64,000 nucleotides of DNA from Phytophthora colocasiae. Its lineage: Eukaryota; Oomycota; Peronosporomycetes; Peronosporales; Peronosporaceae. Shown here in pieces: positions 1 to 11,444 of the stretch. How positions within the stretch are numbered: the stretch's first letter is position 1; each line of letters opens with the position of its first letter. A model generated the notes under the pieces. That model searched no databases and was not told the DNA's origin. It saw only the letters and a program-made list of their open reading frames with translations. A program made the position numbers and the translations under genes. The stretch lies in the NCBI GenBank assembly GCA_018806915.1, contig JAGKQI010000069.1:372001-436000 (forward strand). The letters are read 5' to 3'.

Positions 1-1
1 C

Positions 2-1774
2 GCCAAGCAGAGCGACCGGACGGCGGAAAGCGTAGCGCAGATTCGACGCCGCCTATTAGCAAAACCGGCGTATCAGACACACGAGATCCTTCAAGTGCTG
101 GGGCTACTCGTCGCGCGGATGCTCTGTCCGCAAAATCGACGCTTTGCGGCGCATTGGTCCATGACGGAGGACGGAGCAGTTCCAGCCGGAACATTCGGTC
201 GCTTCATGGGGAGAAACCGGTGTCAGGACATTCTCCGTGACCTTCATTTTGTGGATAACGAGGGCGAGCGCTCACGTGACAAGCTGTGGAAACTTCGGCC
301 GATTGTGAACAAACTCCAGGAGCGTTTCTTGGCAGGCTGGACTCTTCCAGCAGTATTTTCGTTCGACGAGGGAGTTCTACCGTCCACTTCGAGGAGAAAT
401 ACAACGAGAATGTTCATGCCGGATAAGCCTCATCGCTACGGCTCAAAAATGTTTATGGTCTGTGATGCTAGAACTGCGTATTGCCACAGGTACTGTATTT
501 ACATTTTTTTAATTTATGTCATAACTTATGGTCTGTGGTCTCAATGCTAACAATCTATGTCGTAACTTGCTAGATTCGAGATGTACGCAGGGAAACGGCA
601 CGGTGGTGACGCTGGAGACACTTCATTTGATCATAAGACGGGTGCTGCCGCCGTCGTACGGAACCTGAAGATCGTCCTTACCGAGAATCGCCGCCGCACA
701 TGGCACTTGGTCGTGATTGACCGGTTTTACTCTTCGGTTCTGCTTGCGATTGAGCTGCTGGGGATGAGCGTGTATGTACTGGGGACGATCATGACAGATA
801 GATTGGGGTACGACAAGAACGTCAAAGCAACACGCAAAACACGTCCAGAAAGTATCCCGCGTGGTGCATTCACGTTTTCCCGCTGTGCTGATATCCCTGC
901 CATGGTAGCCTACCACTGGTGGGATAGCAAGCCCGTACACTACTTGTGTACAGGGTCTGTGATGTCTGAATCTACCATCAACAGAAACTTGAAGCAAGTG
1001 GGGCCTATCACGGTGTCATGTCCTGCGGCTGTTACGGATTACCAGCGTTGGATGGGGGGAGTTGATGTGCACGATCAACTCCGTCTCCAGAAATTCTCAT
1101 TGCAGACTTCTACCAAGTTCCAGAAGTATTACATGAGCTTGTTCCTTGGCCTAGTGGACCTGGCATGCGTGAACGCTTTTCTTTCTCATAAAGAAGCTGC
1201 CCGTCTTGCTGGGACTCAAGAGATGACTCGTGGAGACTGGTACTGCGTCCTGCAGAATCAACTGCTTCAGTTGAAAGCTGAAGACTTTGCAGGTATCATG
1301 GTGACACCACCATCGCATTGCCAAAAGCGCAAACGTGCACCAGTGCGACTTGCGCACCAAGTTGAACAGTCCGAGGACTGGGTAACGGTTAGTGGGGTAC
1401 AGAAGCGTCGCCAGAGATCCTGTAAGGTATGTGCCCTACTTAGAACAAACAAGAAGAAGAAGTCATTCGCTACAACGTTTTACTGTGAACGTTGCTCCGT
1501 GGACAACGCGAAATGCTGGTTATGCAACAAGATTCGGCACACCTACCGGGGCGAAGCGAAGACCTGCTTTGCTATCTGGCACGAAGAGTTTGAGTGCGGT
1601 CAGGCGATTCCTGGGACGCTTGGCAAAAAGGTTGTTCTGCGGCGTCCCGGACAAAAAGCTGGATTGCGGAAGAAGACTCGGCGAGAGTTGCAGCTGCACA
1701 ATGGAGACGCAGACGACGAGGGAGCGGGAAACGACGAGGGAGCGGGAAACGACAAGGGTAGTGACCAGCAGTAA
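2..1774 (+). CDS. piggyBac-family transposase (DDE_Tnp_1_7), 5'-partial, one intron
   Basis: This transposase would excise and reinsert its element at TTAA sites. The frame is open to the window edge. Two exons fit: 2-489 and 574-1774, with an 84-bp intron (GTACTG...TTGCTAG) that joins ...AYCHR to FEMYAGKR, the usual piggyBac order (about 562 residues visible). Candidate catalytic aspartates are in FSFDEG (first exon), VVIDRFYSS and MGGVDVHDQ. A cysteine-rich C-terminus (CKVCALL, FYCERC, CWLCNK) matches the DNA-binding zinc region of this family. The tail is acidic, with a repeated DEGAGN unit. Apart from the intron I see no stop or frameshift, so the protein could be functional. The 5' end is cut by the window. 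Confidence 0.9.
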
Positions 1775-1950
1775 GTTGCACGTCGTAGGGTGGGCGCCAG
1801 CAGCGATGAGTGGCTTTTATTGAATTGAAATGCACTTTTTGCGGATTTGTTGCATGTGTTGTTTCGTCTTTTTCCTTGTCAGGCGTCTTTTCTTTTTGAA
1901 GACGGAGTCAGTTACGACATCGAGGAGCTGCCGAACAATGGCATGGCGTA

Positions 1951-2225
1951 CAGTGCGCGTCAAATCGATAGGACCCCCAGTTTGGCGACACACTTTTGCC
2001 AATATCTCGGCTTGTAGGAGGTGTTAAGCGCTGCTGTTTAGATGTGTTGTTGATAGATGGTATACTAAGAGGCTGTATGTGTTAACAACTGCGATTTCCA
2101 AGTCCATGCTAGGGCTGGCATACAAACAGCCAGATTTGGCTCTAGCGACACAAATTAGTACCGCACCCTTTTTTAACAAAATTGCAAAGTTTTATGCACT
2201 CCCATACAAACTTCTATATTAAAAG
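1951..2225 (+). repeat. left terminal inverted repeat of Tc1/mariner element (275 bp)
   Basis: Reverse-complement match to 3390-3664 over the full 275 bp, with one mismatch seen. It stops exactly one base before the transposase stop codon at 2226-2228. Confidence 0.92.
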
Positions 2226-3299
2226 TTAGTACTTAGTGAGACCGCCCTTCTGCTTGATGACAGCAAGGCAGCGGCGAGGCATGGACTCCACGAGCTTGCA
2301 CAGGTACTCCTGCTCGATGGAAGCCCAAGCTGCCATAATTGCTTCTTCAAGATGACCTACCGTACGATACTGGCGACCATGGGCGTAAATCCGAGCTGCC
2401 ATAACCGACCAGACGTTCTCGATTGGGTTACAGTCGGGGGAACGGGCTGGCCAAGCCATGGTGTTGACTTCCATTTCTTGCAAGAAACTCGTCGTCTCAC
2501 GCGAGGCATGAATCGACGCGTTATCCTGCTGAAACACGAAGTCAACACCATGGTTATAGTGCGCAAAAGGTAGCATATACTCAGATACAGTATAAATGTA
2601 GTGACCCGAGTTCTGGCGACCGCGCAGGATCGCCAGCTCACTCTTACCTTGGACACTGAATGCCCCCCAAACCATGACGCTTCCACCGCCATTCTGGCGA
2701 CGTACGTAGGACTGCGCAGGCTGCCTCATGTCGCGCCAGTAGTACTTGAATCCGTCAGGTCCGTCCAGGTTAAACTTTTTTTCATCTGAAAATAAAGTAT
2801 TTTGCCAAATTCCTTCACATAGAAACAAAACATTAGCATCCTGAAGCATCAAAGTAGAGAAATTAAAAACTTTACCTGGGTTAAGAATGTGCTCCTCTGC
2901 CCATTCCATCCGGGCCGTCTTGTGAGCCGCGGTGAGAGGCAGTGTGCGGTCCATCTTGGTGTACTCCAGGTGGTCCACACGCCGCAGCATCCTTTGCACC
3001 GTCCTCACGGACACCTTGAGACCGAGCTCGGTCTTGAGCTCCGCAGCAAAGCGGTCGCCGGTCGCTGCCTTGCGCACTAGCAGCCGGACGTCCCTCTCAG
3101 TAAGTGCCGGCCGCCTTCCTGGTCTTGGGAGGGTTCTAACGCTGTCTGGGGGTGGTCCTCGCTCTGCCTTAATTGCCTTGCGCACACAGGTACGCGCTCG
3201 ACCAGTCCTCCGTGCGATCTCACGGATGGTGAGGCCACCGTCGTGGAGCCCGATGATCCACCAGTACTCCTGGCTTGTGAGTGCTTTGCCGCGGCCCAT
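2226..3299 (-). CDS. Tc1/mariner transposase (DDE_3 superfamily)
   Basis: Cut-and-paste transposase of the surrounding element. The N-terminus (about residues 8-70) is a helix-turn-helix with [21 protein letters not shown], followed by an RRPALTERD Tc3-like linker. Catalytic motifs are [25 protein letters not shown] and [11 protein letters not shown], a DD34E-type triad. The whole frame reads 357 codons, but 2813-2875 (63 bp, GTAAAG...TGTGAAG on the minus strand) is probably an in-frame intron. It separates HILNPG from [12 protein letters not shown], and removing it gives the spacing normal for the family, leaving about 336 residues. The start is the ATG at 3299 before [10 protein letters not shown]. 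No frameshift is seen. Confidence 0.9.
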   Translation of the reverse strand: MGRGKALTSQEYWWIIGLHDGGLTIREIARRTGRARTCVRKAIKAERGPPPDSVRTLPRPGRRPALTERDVRLLVRKAATGDRFAAELKTELGLKVSVRTVQRMLRRVDHLEYTKMDRTLPLTAAHKTARMEWAEEHILNPGKVFNFSTLMLQDANVLFLCEGIWQNTLFSDEKKFNLDGPDGFKYYWRDMRQPAQSYVRRQNGGGSVMVWGAFSVQGKSELAILRGRQNSGHYIYTVSEYMLPFAHYNHGVDFVFQQDNASIHASRETTSFLQEMEVNTMAWPARSPDCNPIENVWSVMAARIYAHGRQYRTVGHLEEAIMAAWASIEQEYLCKLVESMPRRCLAVIKQKGGLTKY

Positions 3300-3389
3300 G
3301 CAAGGAGCGAAATGAAAGGCTGGCTGGCGCGCCAGCCCCTGCCTGGCAGCACATTTTCACCATTCATCTAACGAAAAGTGACATTCATT

Positions 3390-3664
3390 CTTTTAATATA
3401 GAAGTTTGTATGGGAGTGCATAAAACTTTGCAATTTTGTTAAAAAAGGGTGCGGTACTAATTTGTGTCGCTAGAGCCAAATCTGGCTGTTTGTATGCCAG
3501 CCCTAGCATGGACTTGGAAATCGCAGTTGTTAACACATACAGCCTCTTAGTATACCATCTATCAACAACATATCTAAACAGCAGCGCTTAACACCTCCTA
3601 CAAGCCGAGATATTGGCAAAAGTGTGTCGCCAAACTGGGGGTCCTATCGATTTGACGCGCACTG
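3390..3664 (-). repeat. right terminal inverted repeat of Tc1/mariner element (275 bp)
   Basis: Partner of 1951-2225. It ends ...GACGCGCACTG and is followed by the TA target duplicate at 3665-3666. Confidence 0.92.
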
Positions 3665-3756
3665 TATAACTTACGACATCGATAGGAAAACCTGTTGAGA
3701 CTTTATAGCGCTTCCCGCAGGTGTCTATGCACGACATACAAAAATCAAGTGGTCTA

Positions 3757-3779
3757 CTACGTCATAAGTTATGACGTAG
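3757..3779. repeat. perfect palindrome in piggyBac 3' subterminal region
   Basis: CTACGTCATAA-G-TTATGACGTAG has 11-bp arms and a one-base centre, about 50 bp inside the proposed right end. Related pieces (GTCATAACTTATG near 518, TCGTAACTTG near 560, ACTTACGACATCG near 3670) occur elsewhere in the element. A transposase-binding role is inferred. Confidence 0.6.
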
Positions 3780-3968
3780 GAGTACCGTAACTAACGTGTT
3801 TGGGGCCAAAATTCCGGGAACCAGGGGGTTAAGTTTTTTTCTTGAAAACTTTCTCGTCAAGTTGTCCACGTATATCGTAATCGTAGGTAGGTCTCCGATG
3901 ATGCGCTACGTTCTGCAATGCTTGATTGGTAAACTTCTGTGCTGCAGCTCGTGCGTGTGTGGCCTCTC

Positions 3969-3982
3969 TCACTTCCCATTTA
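3969..3982 (+). promoter_or_regulatory. candidate oomycete initiator (Inr) of first ABCC gene
   Basis: TCACTTCCCATTTA matches 12 of 14 positions of the oomycete initiator consensus TCATTYYNCAWTTT. It ends 18 bp before the ATG at 4001, the usual short-leader arrangement. The piggyBac end lies only about 137 bp upstream, so the promoter is squeezed against the transposon. Confidence 0.5.
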
Positions 3983-4000
3983 ACTGTGTAGGGCTCACGT

Positions 4001-4303
4001 ATGGCTCCACAACGTGTAGTCGAGCCGGTGACGGACTTTCACGAGCTACAGAGTCCTCGTGAAGGGTCCAAGTCGACTCCTGTCCATGAGGACAAGTCTA
4101 GTCCACTAGACAGTGCCAATCTCCTGTCCATCGCGACGATCTGGTGGCTGCAGCCTCTGTTAATACGTGGGTACAAAACTCCATTAACAGAAGATAGTGT
4201 GTGGGATTTACCACAGAAGGACCAATCTCATCGTCTACAAGGACGTTTCGACGCTTCGTGGACTAAACAAGACCAAAACAAGTCACAAAAGCGTCCAAAT
4301 GTC
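4001..4303 (+). CDS. ABCC/MRP-type transporter 1, N-terminal piece (split by Gypsy insertion)
   Basis: The first 101 codons of the ABC transporter continue at 14043. The piece holds the cytosolic N-terminus and the conserved ABCC motif SIATIWWLQPLLIRGYKTPL, closely matching SVATIWWIQPLLKRGYEAPL of the tandem paralogue at 18471. The start is the first ATG after the Inr-like site. The frame runs into the LTR at 4304. The last five bases, ATGTC (4299-4303), are repeated at 14038-14042 as the target duplication, and the frame continues without change if one copy and the element are skipped. As it stands the gene is broken, and only a truncated peptide could be made. Confidence 0.88.
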
Positions 4304-5136
4304 TGTAACAGGAGGACGCAGATGCTGGACACTCACGAGACGGACAGACGGGGAGGACGCTGGGAGAACCGTAGGGTACGGACGAAGAGCGGCAGCACCT
4401 GTGAGAGAAGTCTCAGTGGTCTGGGCGCATGAAACGTTCGTGGCGTGAGCCAATGAACGCCGTGGTCTTCTACGAGTACATGTACTGAGCCGAGCGAGTG
4501 CACGAGTGCACGAGTCGGCGATGGGGCAGTGGAACGAGGATGGTTCCAGCCAGCTGCAGGATACTGATACGATGGACGATACCGCCAGGACTCCTTTGAA
4601 GAACGGGGACCAGCGAAGGAACGGAGAGCCAGAGAGCTTCACTTGAGAACTGCGGCGGGCTGGTGGTCAAGTGGATCCCGGCGCTGCTTGAGAATTGACG
4701 GCTTGGAAGCAAGCCACACGGAACGAGGAACGGGGTCGACAGGGCTTCGAGCGACGGTGACGGTAGCGCGTACTGAGCGGGCAACGGGTGAGGCTGACGG
4801 CGGAGAAGCAGGCGGCAGTAACGGACAGTACTTCGGGTGAGTGCTCCAGGGAGCTGCGGGCGCTACTTCGTTGTCTGGACGTTCCTGACGGTGTCGGCGG
4901 GCTTACACGAGCTGCACGGAACTAGAGCTAGAAGACTTGGTCGAAAGACGAGGTGTTAGACGATAGAAGCATTGTCTATTAACAACAGGGCCAGCAGCTA
5001 AGCTACGGGTCCGGCGCAGCAACACGTGGTTGCTGTAGGCCAGCGAGAGAGTTTCGTGAAGTGAACGGGACGCAAGGAAGCCAAGAGCTATACGATTTGC
5101 TCAACGTGCCGGGCAAGATAATAGACGCACGCTACA
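4304..5136 (+). repeat. left LTR of Gypsy-1
   Basis: Direct repeat of 13195-14038 starting TGTAACAGGAGGACGCAG and ending ATAGACGCACGCTACA. It contains a short internal repeat, GTGCACGAGTGCACGAG. It differs from the right LTR by substitutions and small indels. Confidence 0.92.
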
Positions 5137-7660
5137 TGGTGGTCATACAGGGGCAACTTCAGAGAATGACGAGACAAGCGACAAGTTTGAGGACGGTGCT
5201 AACGGCGAAAACGAAGAGAACTTCAGGGACACGACGTCTGCGTTCACGAAGTAGCACGGAAAAGAAGAACGAGGATAACGAAGCGAGAAATGATCAGCCC
5301 GAACCGGACGATGAGGAAGAGAAGGCGGCGCACGTTCCGTCCATCCTAACGGCGAGTAACCAGGCGTCTGCTGGCGATAACGAAGGAGACGTAGGCATAG
5401 AACCGCCTAGAGAAGTAGATCCGGCAGTGTTCGATGAAGAAGAAGATCGGCGTGCCCCAGCGGAACCAGATCGGCAGAACGAGGCCATCGGACCACGGAA
5501 ACGAGGAAGTGCTCCGGCAGGAAGAACGCCAAGTGACCTCGGTGACGCGGATGGAATGGGTCTTCAAGAGCTGGGCGAGGCGTTGATGAAGATGTACAAC
5601 CGAGTGTGCCTACTCCAGCGTGAACAGGTAGTCGGGCAGGAAGTACAGCGACCGGAACACGGTGATGAGGAAAACACGCGTAGCGGGAGCCTGCCAAATG
5701 ATGAAGTCGAACGAGACGACTATGGACGAGACGTGAGACCTCGTTACCAAGATAACGATCGAGATGACGTAAGTGAACACCAGCACCGGAGTGATGACGA
5801 GGATATTCCCCGACGAGAAGTACGTCACCGGCAGGCTGCTGAGACGCGACCATGGACGAGGACGCGGGCACCATCGAGACCACCGGGAGACGTCCGCGTA
5901 GCGGCAGGAAGGCATCGTGGATGCACGGCGAGAACATCAACAGCGACAACCTGCACCACAACGAGTACGGCGAGGAAGGAACTCTTCGGACGGCAGTAGC
6001 TAAGATTCTGGACGAGACCGTGGACGACGGCGTGGTGGACCTCCTGACGGCGACGGTAGTAGCAGCGACGACAGTTCGGCAACGGAAAGCGGTAGCGACT
6101 CCAGCGACGATGATGACCGTCGACGATCACGAAGCGTACACCGAGAACACGGACGACGTGGAGAGCGCCGAGAACGCCGCGATGGTCACGAACAACGCGA
6201 AGAACGGGAACAGAGAAGGCGACAGGGCGACACGAACAACGAGAACGGGAAGAGCGACGCCGACGATCCACGCAGCGAAGCATCAAGGACTTGAACTGCC
6301 CATCTTCACACCCGAAGCAGGAATTTCGGTCTCGACGTGGATTGATCGTATTGATCTGGCGCTGGAAGGTGCCTCGAGAGTCTGGACGAGGTGACTGGTC
6401 GGACAGGGCTCTGTATTTTATCTTGGCATTAATGTTGGCTGAGAATGCAGCACGATGGTGGGTGAACCGGGATCGCCGAACTCCAGCAAGAGAACGCACG
6501 GACACACCTGAAGCGAGGACTGTTGCAGCGGTACGCACCTGCAGAACTTCTGGAAGATGCTGGGTGGAGAGTGAATACCAGAATGATGATGGCCGGTGAA
6601 TCGTATGCGGACTATGCTGCAGGATTGCGTGAAGCAAGCAGATAGAAATCCAGTGGAAGAGCGTGTGTGTTTCGCGCAATTCTACAGAAACCTGGATAGG
6701 ACGACGCGCCAGTTGGTCAAGCAGCCGCCAGTGCCGAGGACGCTGGAGAAGGCGGTGAAGAAGGCTACGAAACTAAGCGACGTTGGAAAATGTGGCGCGC
6801 GGGATGCACAACATCGGACAGACATTTCCTGCCGCACACGCAACGCACCTGGTACAAGTGAACGGGCCGAGTGGGACGACCTGTGATGATTCCAGGCGTG
6901 GGTGGTGTGAACGTTCCGGGAGAAGCAACCTGCCGCTACGACAGAGGCAGGAGGCAGAGCGACGGCCGATGCAGCGGAGCAACTGGCACTGTTCACAAAT
7001 CCACAAGGTGTATACAATCGACTGACGGGGATGATCCAGAAAATACCAGGGCGACGATGGAACGTGGGAGGTTCTGGAGCCTGCCGGCGAGTGCTTGGCC
7101 ACGCGCGAGGAAAAGCGGGACGAATGACACGAAACCACCGGCGAAAAAGAGCGAAGACGCAAACAGCTGAGCCTAACGAGGGAGAGGCAGACGACCAGCA
7201 GAAGCCAGCGAAGACGAAGGCAGCAGTGAAGCAGGCTGGCACGACAGAAGGTCGCCGTGGGGAAATGCAGACGGCCCAACGAGAGAACACCGGAGAAGTA
7301 ACAATCGGACGTCGGCGTTGTGGAGGTACCGGGCATTGGGCGATGCAGTGTCCAAATGAACCACGTTGCTTCGCGTGCAATCGTGGGGCCATTTCATGAG
7401 AATGTGTACAGACAGCGAAGCCAAGGCTAGAAACGACGCATACATACGAAGACGCGAGAGACCAAGGCGGCCCTACCAAGCAGGAAAACGAGCAGCGGAC
7501 GACGTAGCGAGGATACGGCGTTCGAAGACAACGGAGAACCCTAAGGAACAAGTAACGGAACGGAAAATAGAGCGAGTGATGAGGCGGCATGACGCGATAA
7601 CGGCGCCATTGCGGAGCAGGATGAGAGGACGTTGACGCTGACGATATCGAGGAATGGAGA
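5137..7660 (+). pseudogene. Gypsy-1 gag remnant with zinc knuckles
   Basis: A broken gag region follows the primer-binding site. The first part (to about 5860) is an acidic, Arg/Glu-rich frame. Near 7305-7420 lie two nucleocapsid-type knuckles. The first, RRCGGTGHWAMQC, has lost its first cysteine. The second, CFACNRG...HFMRMC, is interrupted by a missing G in a G run at about 7384. Several frame changes lie between, so no Gag could be made. Confidence 0.75.
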
Positions 7661-8419
7661 CAGATAATGAAGGACGATGAGATGCTGTTTAACCAGATGG
7701 AAGCTGCTAAATATGCATCCACGTGGAGACCAGCAATGGCGGTGGCAAGGTACGCTCAGGCTAAGCGAGAAGGAAGAGCTGGACCACCGAGAAAAGAAAC
7801 GGACACTTCCTGACGGCGCAGAGGAAGCAGTGCGGCAATGTCGAACTGAGAGCGCCCGAGGTAACGGCGACCCCGGTAGTCGTAGAAGAAGGTGAGGACA
7901 CAACTATGACGGCAGCAACAAATATCGTGACCCAAGCAACCAGTATGCAATGACGACGGTCAAGAATCGCAGATGGACCTGAGGATACAGCGACAAGTGT
8001 GTCGGAGGCCAAAGACGCGGATTTGTCGAGCCAGAGACCGCCAGTGAAACGCCGCTGACGAGGAGTACGAAGGACGTGACGACGGTGGCCGGTGTCGAAG
8101 TGACCAGCGATGAGACGCGATAGATGACTCCCTGCTAACCACGGAACTACTAAAGGTTCGGCAAGCGAGGCGACGGAAACGACGTACGGCGAAGCGCCGA
8201 CGGGTTCGTGAGAAGAAAGCTGCACGACGTTCGGAACGAGACGAAGAAAAGAACGAAGACGGGCGGTAGTGATCAGACAAGTTACGCGCGCACGAGACGC
8301 TGAAGCAGCATTAGCCGGATTGAAGGAACGAAGTGAGCTACCACAGCCGAATGAGAACGATGGAATGGGTGCAACAGCGAAACTACGAGCACGAGTGAGC
8401 TTTAGTACAGCATCAACGA

Positions 8420-8885
8420 GATAATGTGGACGGACAGCGAACTGGGGAAGGCGAGAGCGTCGAGTACATCGGTGCAGAAGACGGACTACCTACGGCCTAC
8501 AGTTACGGTCGACGGAAACGGCGAGATGTGAAGCTCGATAGCTGCGCGAGGTACACCATTGCGGGCACAGACTGGATGGCATACTGGGCGATAAGGTATC
8601 AGGACACAGCACCTGTGGACTATGTCGAGGGCATTGAGGCTTCTTTATTGGACGTGATCGGCGTCTGGAGTTTCTGACCTGAGTAGTGTGTTCGGGGAGC
8701 AAAATGAAGGTAGAGGCTTGTATCGTGGCTGGTGTACGGACGAGTTCTTGCTGGGGATTGACTTTCTGCAGTCGCGAGAGGCTACGATGGACTTTAGTCG
8801 CAACGAAGTGCGCTACAGTGACAACGGAGTGACGGTGATCATCCCATTCAGAACACAAGACAGCAGCGGCGGACATCAAGTCGCG
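8420..8885 (+). pseudogene. Gypsy-1 aspartic protease remnant
   Basis: Retropepsin-like sequence: KLDSCARYTIAGTDWM near 8530, where family members have D-S-G, so the flap-side glycine is replaced by cysteine. It continues in another frame with EFLLGIDFLQSREATMDF near 8740-8790, the typical end of a Gypsy protease. The altered active site and frame change indicate loss of function. Confidence 0.65.
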
Positions 8886-9477
8886 TGGTACGCATGACGG
8901 GCAAGACGAAGATAGCAGCACGAACGGTGACTCCAGTGTCAGTGTCAGTGGCGGCCAAGGACGGAGAATGCGGGATGTTTATTCCTACCAGAAACATGGG
9001 ATCAGTATTACTAGCAGCGACGGTGACGACAGCAAAAGACGGCAAGGCATGGGTACCTGCCATTAATGAACGACAGGGTGGCAACACTACCAAACAAGCG
9101 AGAGTTGGGTACGTGGATCCCAGTGGACAAGGACATGTCAGTCCTCTCGAAATGAACAAGGAGTTACAGAAGGATCGGCTGAGCAATTGGATGAACGAGT
9201 TGGGTGGGATAGCGAGACGCCGCTCGACAACGAGAAAGAAGCGCATGTTGAGTTGTGAGGACGGGAATGCACGTGACTTGGTAATGAAGCTTTTACGTGT
9301 CTATCGGGGACTTACTAGCAATGTGAGCGATTGTCCTCCTGCTACGGCGTTAAACATTCAGCATCACATTGATACGGGTGAGACGGCTCCGATAATGCAA
9401 AAAGAGGCGAAGGCAGGCGCAAACGGAAGACGCGATCATCAACGAGAACGTAGAGACTATGCTGAATGCAGGTGTGA

Positions 9478-10670
9478 TTGAGGGAAGGTGATGGCGCGTG
9501 GGGTTTTCCGGTGGTGCTAGTACGAAAGAAGGATGGGGAAGTGCGTTTTTGCGTGGATTACCGAGCACTGAACAAGGTGACGAAGAAGGATGTGTACCTG
9601 TTACCACGGATCGACGAAACACTAGAAGCACTAGGCGGCGCACTACTCTCTTCACTACCCTGGATCTGGAAAGCAGGATATTGGCAAATACTGGTGGCGC
9701 CAGGGACCGCGACAAAACGGCTTTTACGACGAAGAAGGGGTTAGATTGATCGGTTTGTTACGGATGCCGTTTGACTCACAAACGCGCCTTCAACATTTCA
9801 GAGGATGATGAACAGTGTACTACGGGGATTGACATGAGTACGTGTCTCGTGTATCTTGACGATATAGGTGGCCCCTTCACGCGTGGCGGAATTGAGAGGC
9901 ATATTGTGGAGTTGGCGACGGTGTTAGAGCGGTTGTCTATGGCCGGTTTGACGTTGAAGCTTTGAAGAAGCTGTCGATTCGCGATGAGATCGATGGAGTA
10001 CCGGGGCCATGAGTTGAGTAATGAAGGGGTACGGCCATTGCAGCGGTTGGTTACGGCGGTGAAGGACTTCCTGATGCCACAAGATGCGGTAGAGGCCAAG
10101 AGGTTTGTACATTTAGCCGGGTACTATCGGCGCTTTGTTGAGGGATTCGGGACGTTGATGGCGCCTATGACTAAGTTGCTACGAAAGAATGTGGCATGGG
10201 AATGGACGAACGCGCAGGCGAGGGCTTTGAGCGAGTGAAGGAAATTTTAACGAGCAAGCCGTTGCTTGTCTACCCGGACTTCCGACGACCTTTTCGTGTG
10301 GTGACGGACGCGAGTCGAGTTGGCCTCGGGGCGTGTTTGATGCAGGATCAGGGCAGCGGATGGCAACCAGTGGCCTACGCGAGCAAGGTGAACAGTGAAG
10401 CTGAAAGCAAGTACGGAATCACGGAGTTAGAATGTTTAGCGGTGGTCTGGGCAGTGAAGTTATTTCGACCTTACCTGTACGGGAGGAAGTTCGTGATCAT
10501 CACCGATCACTCCAGCGTTGAAGTGGCTGATGTCCAGCGCGAATTTGACGGGGAAGCTGCATCGTTGGGCTTTGACCCTCCAGGAGTTTAATTTCGAAGT
10601 AGAGTACCGGCCAGGTACTACAAACGTGGTGGCAGACGCGCTGTCCAGGGCACCAGCGGTAGCTACTGCA
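9478..10670 (+). pseudogene. Gypsy-1 reverse transcriptase and RNase H remnant
   Basis: RT motifs appear in shifting frames: FPVVLVRKKDGEVRFCVDYR and ALNKVTKKDVYLLPRIDE near 9500-9620, then CLVYLDDI (catalytic Y-x-D-D) near 9845. RNase H follows with VVTDASRVGLGACLMQ near 10300, SKYGITELECLAVVWA near 10410 and the tether ending RPGTTNVVADALSRAP near 10610-10655. At least three frame changes are needed, at about 9680, 9870 and 10510. The order RT-RH before integrase places it in Ty3/Gypsy. Confidence 0.85.
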
Positions 10671-10724
10671 CTAGCGGCAGTGGGCAGACGGCGAAGGGCG
10701 CGACGACGGGCGAGAACGACGGAG

Positions 10725-10868
10725 GCGACGACCGGAGCGGCAACAAACAGTATTGTGGACAGAGGGCCCCATTGTGACAGAGGGCCCCAGGGCGAGAACG
10801 ACGAGCGACGACCGGAGCGGCAACAAACAGTATTGTGGGACAGAGGGCCCCAGGGCGAGAACGACGAG
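10725..10868 (+). repeat. tandem duplication inside Gypsy-1 pol
   Basis: A unit starting GCGACGACCGGAGCGGCAAC occurs at 10725 and again at 10805. The first unit contains an extra internal copy of an 18-bp piece around ACAGAGGGCCCC. It lies in the spacer between RNase H and integrase and probably reflects replication slippage. Confidence 0.8.
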
Positions 10869-11444
10869 CGAGCGGCTGCGGACGGGCACGGCGCGTACGG
10901 GCGGCCGGACGCGCGAACTGAGCGGCTGCCAAGGCACGAAGATGGTGTGCGCATGAGCAGTTCCAGTGTCAGCAGCAGACGCTACGTGCGGATCCACACG
11001 AGTAACCGGGGAGACAGCGACGGAACGACGGTGAAGAAGACGCGTGCAGAGAGAAGAGTGACGACCGACACCGCACGGCCTCGCACGATGAGCCGCAAAC
11101 GACAAGAAGAGGAACGGCAATGGCGGGAGGAAGCTATCCGAGTGTTGAAAACGAGTTGGTGACGGCTAAGGAAGACGACCAAGTGGCGAAAATGGGCGAC
11201 AATGTCGACGCTGAGCGACGAGCGAACGGTGAAGGCGCAGGACCGCGTAAGCAGTTGGCTGAGCTGGACGAGAATGAGGGCGTGTCGACGACGGCAGGAC
11301 CGACGTCCAGGAAGGCACAGTATGGCCAGAGAAGTACACCGTGTTGACGCGGAGACGGTGACACAACGCGGACCACGGCGAGTGGAACGGTACGAGCAGT
11401 AGGCGACGCTACGTCGGAAGAAACCAGCAGGAGGCACGAAGAAG

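Larger units (their letters stand above)
1951..3664 (-). mobile_element. Tc1/mariner element, complete, nested in piggyBac 3' region
   Basis: The element is 1714 bp, begins CAGTGCGCGTCAAATCG and ends with its reverse complement. It is flanked on both sides by TA (1949-1950 and 3665-3666), the Tc1/mariner target duplication. The terminal inverted repeats are very long, 275 bp each (1951-2225 and 3390-3664), and almost perfect: I noted one mismatch near 2043. A single transposase gene on the minus strand fills the interior. Near-identical TIRs and an open transposase frame suggest a recent insertion. Confidence 0.93.
1..3828 (+). mobile_element. piggyBac-type DNA transposon, right part (left end outside window)
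   Basis: The window opens inside a piggyBac-like transposase. The element's right end is placed at 3828 because the sequence there ends in ...CCGGGAACCAGGGGG, directly followed by TTAA (3829-3832), the obligatory piggyBac target. Non-coding 3' sequence runs from 1775 to 1950 and from 3665 to 3828, split by a Tc1/mariner insertion. An 11-bp-arm palindrome at 3757-3779 lies near the end, as expected of subterminal repeats. The left end is not visible, so terminal symmetry cannot be confirmed. The TTAA assignment is inference. Confidence 0.75.

Noticed and set aside
5825..6679. 284-codon minus-strand open frame inside Gypsy-1 gag region
   Set aside because: Arg/Ser/His-rich shadow of the GC-rich, broken gag region; no domain or start context.
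6682..7722. 346-codon minus-strand open frame
   Set aside because: Opposite the gag and zinc-knuckle region of Gypsy-1; composition typical of an antisense shadow.
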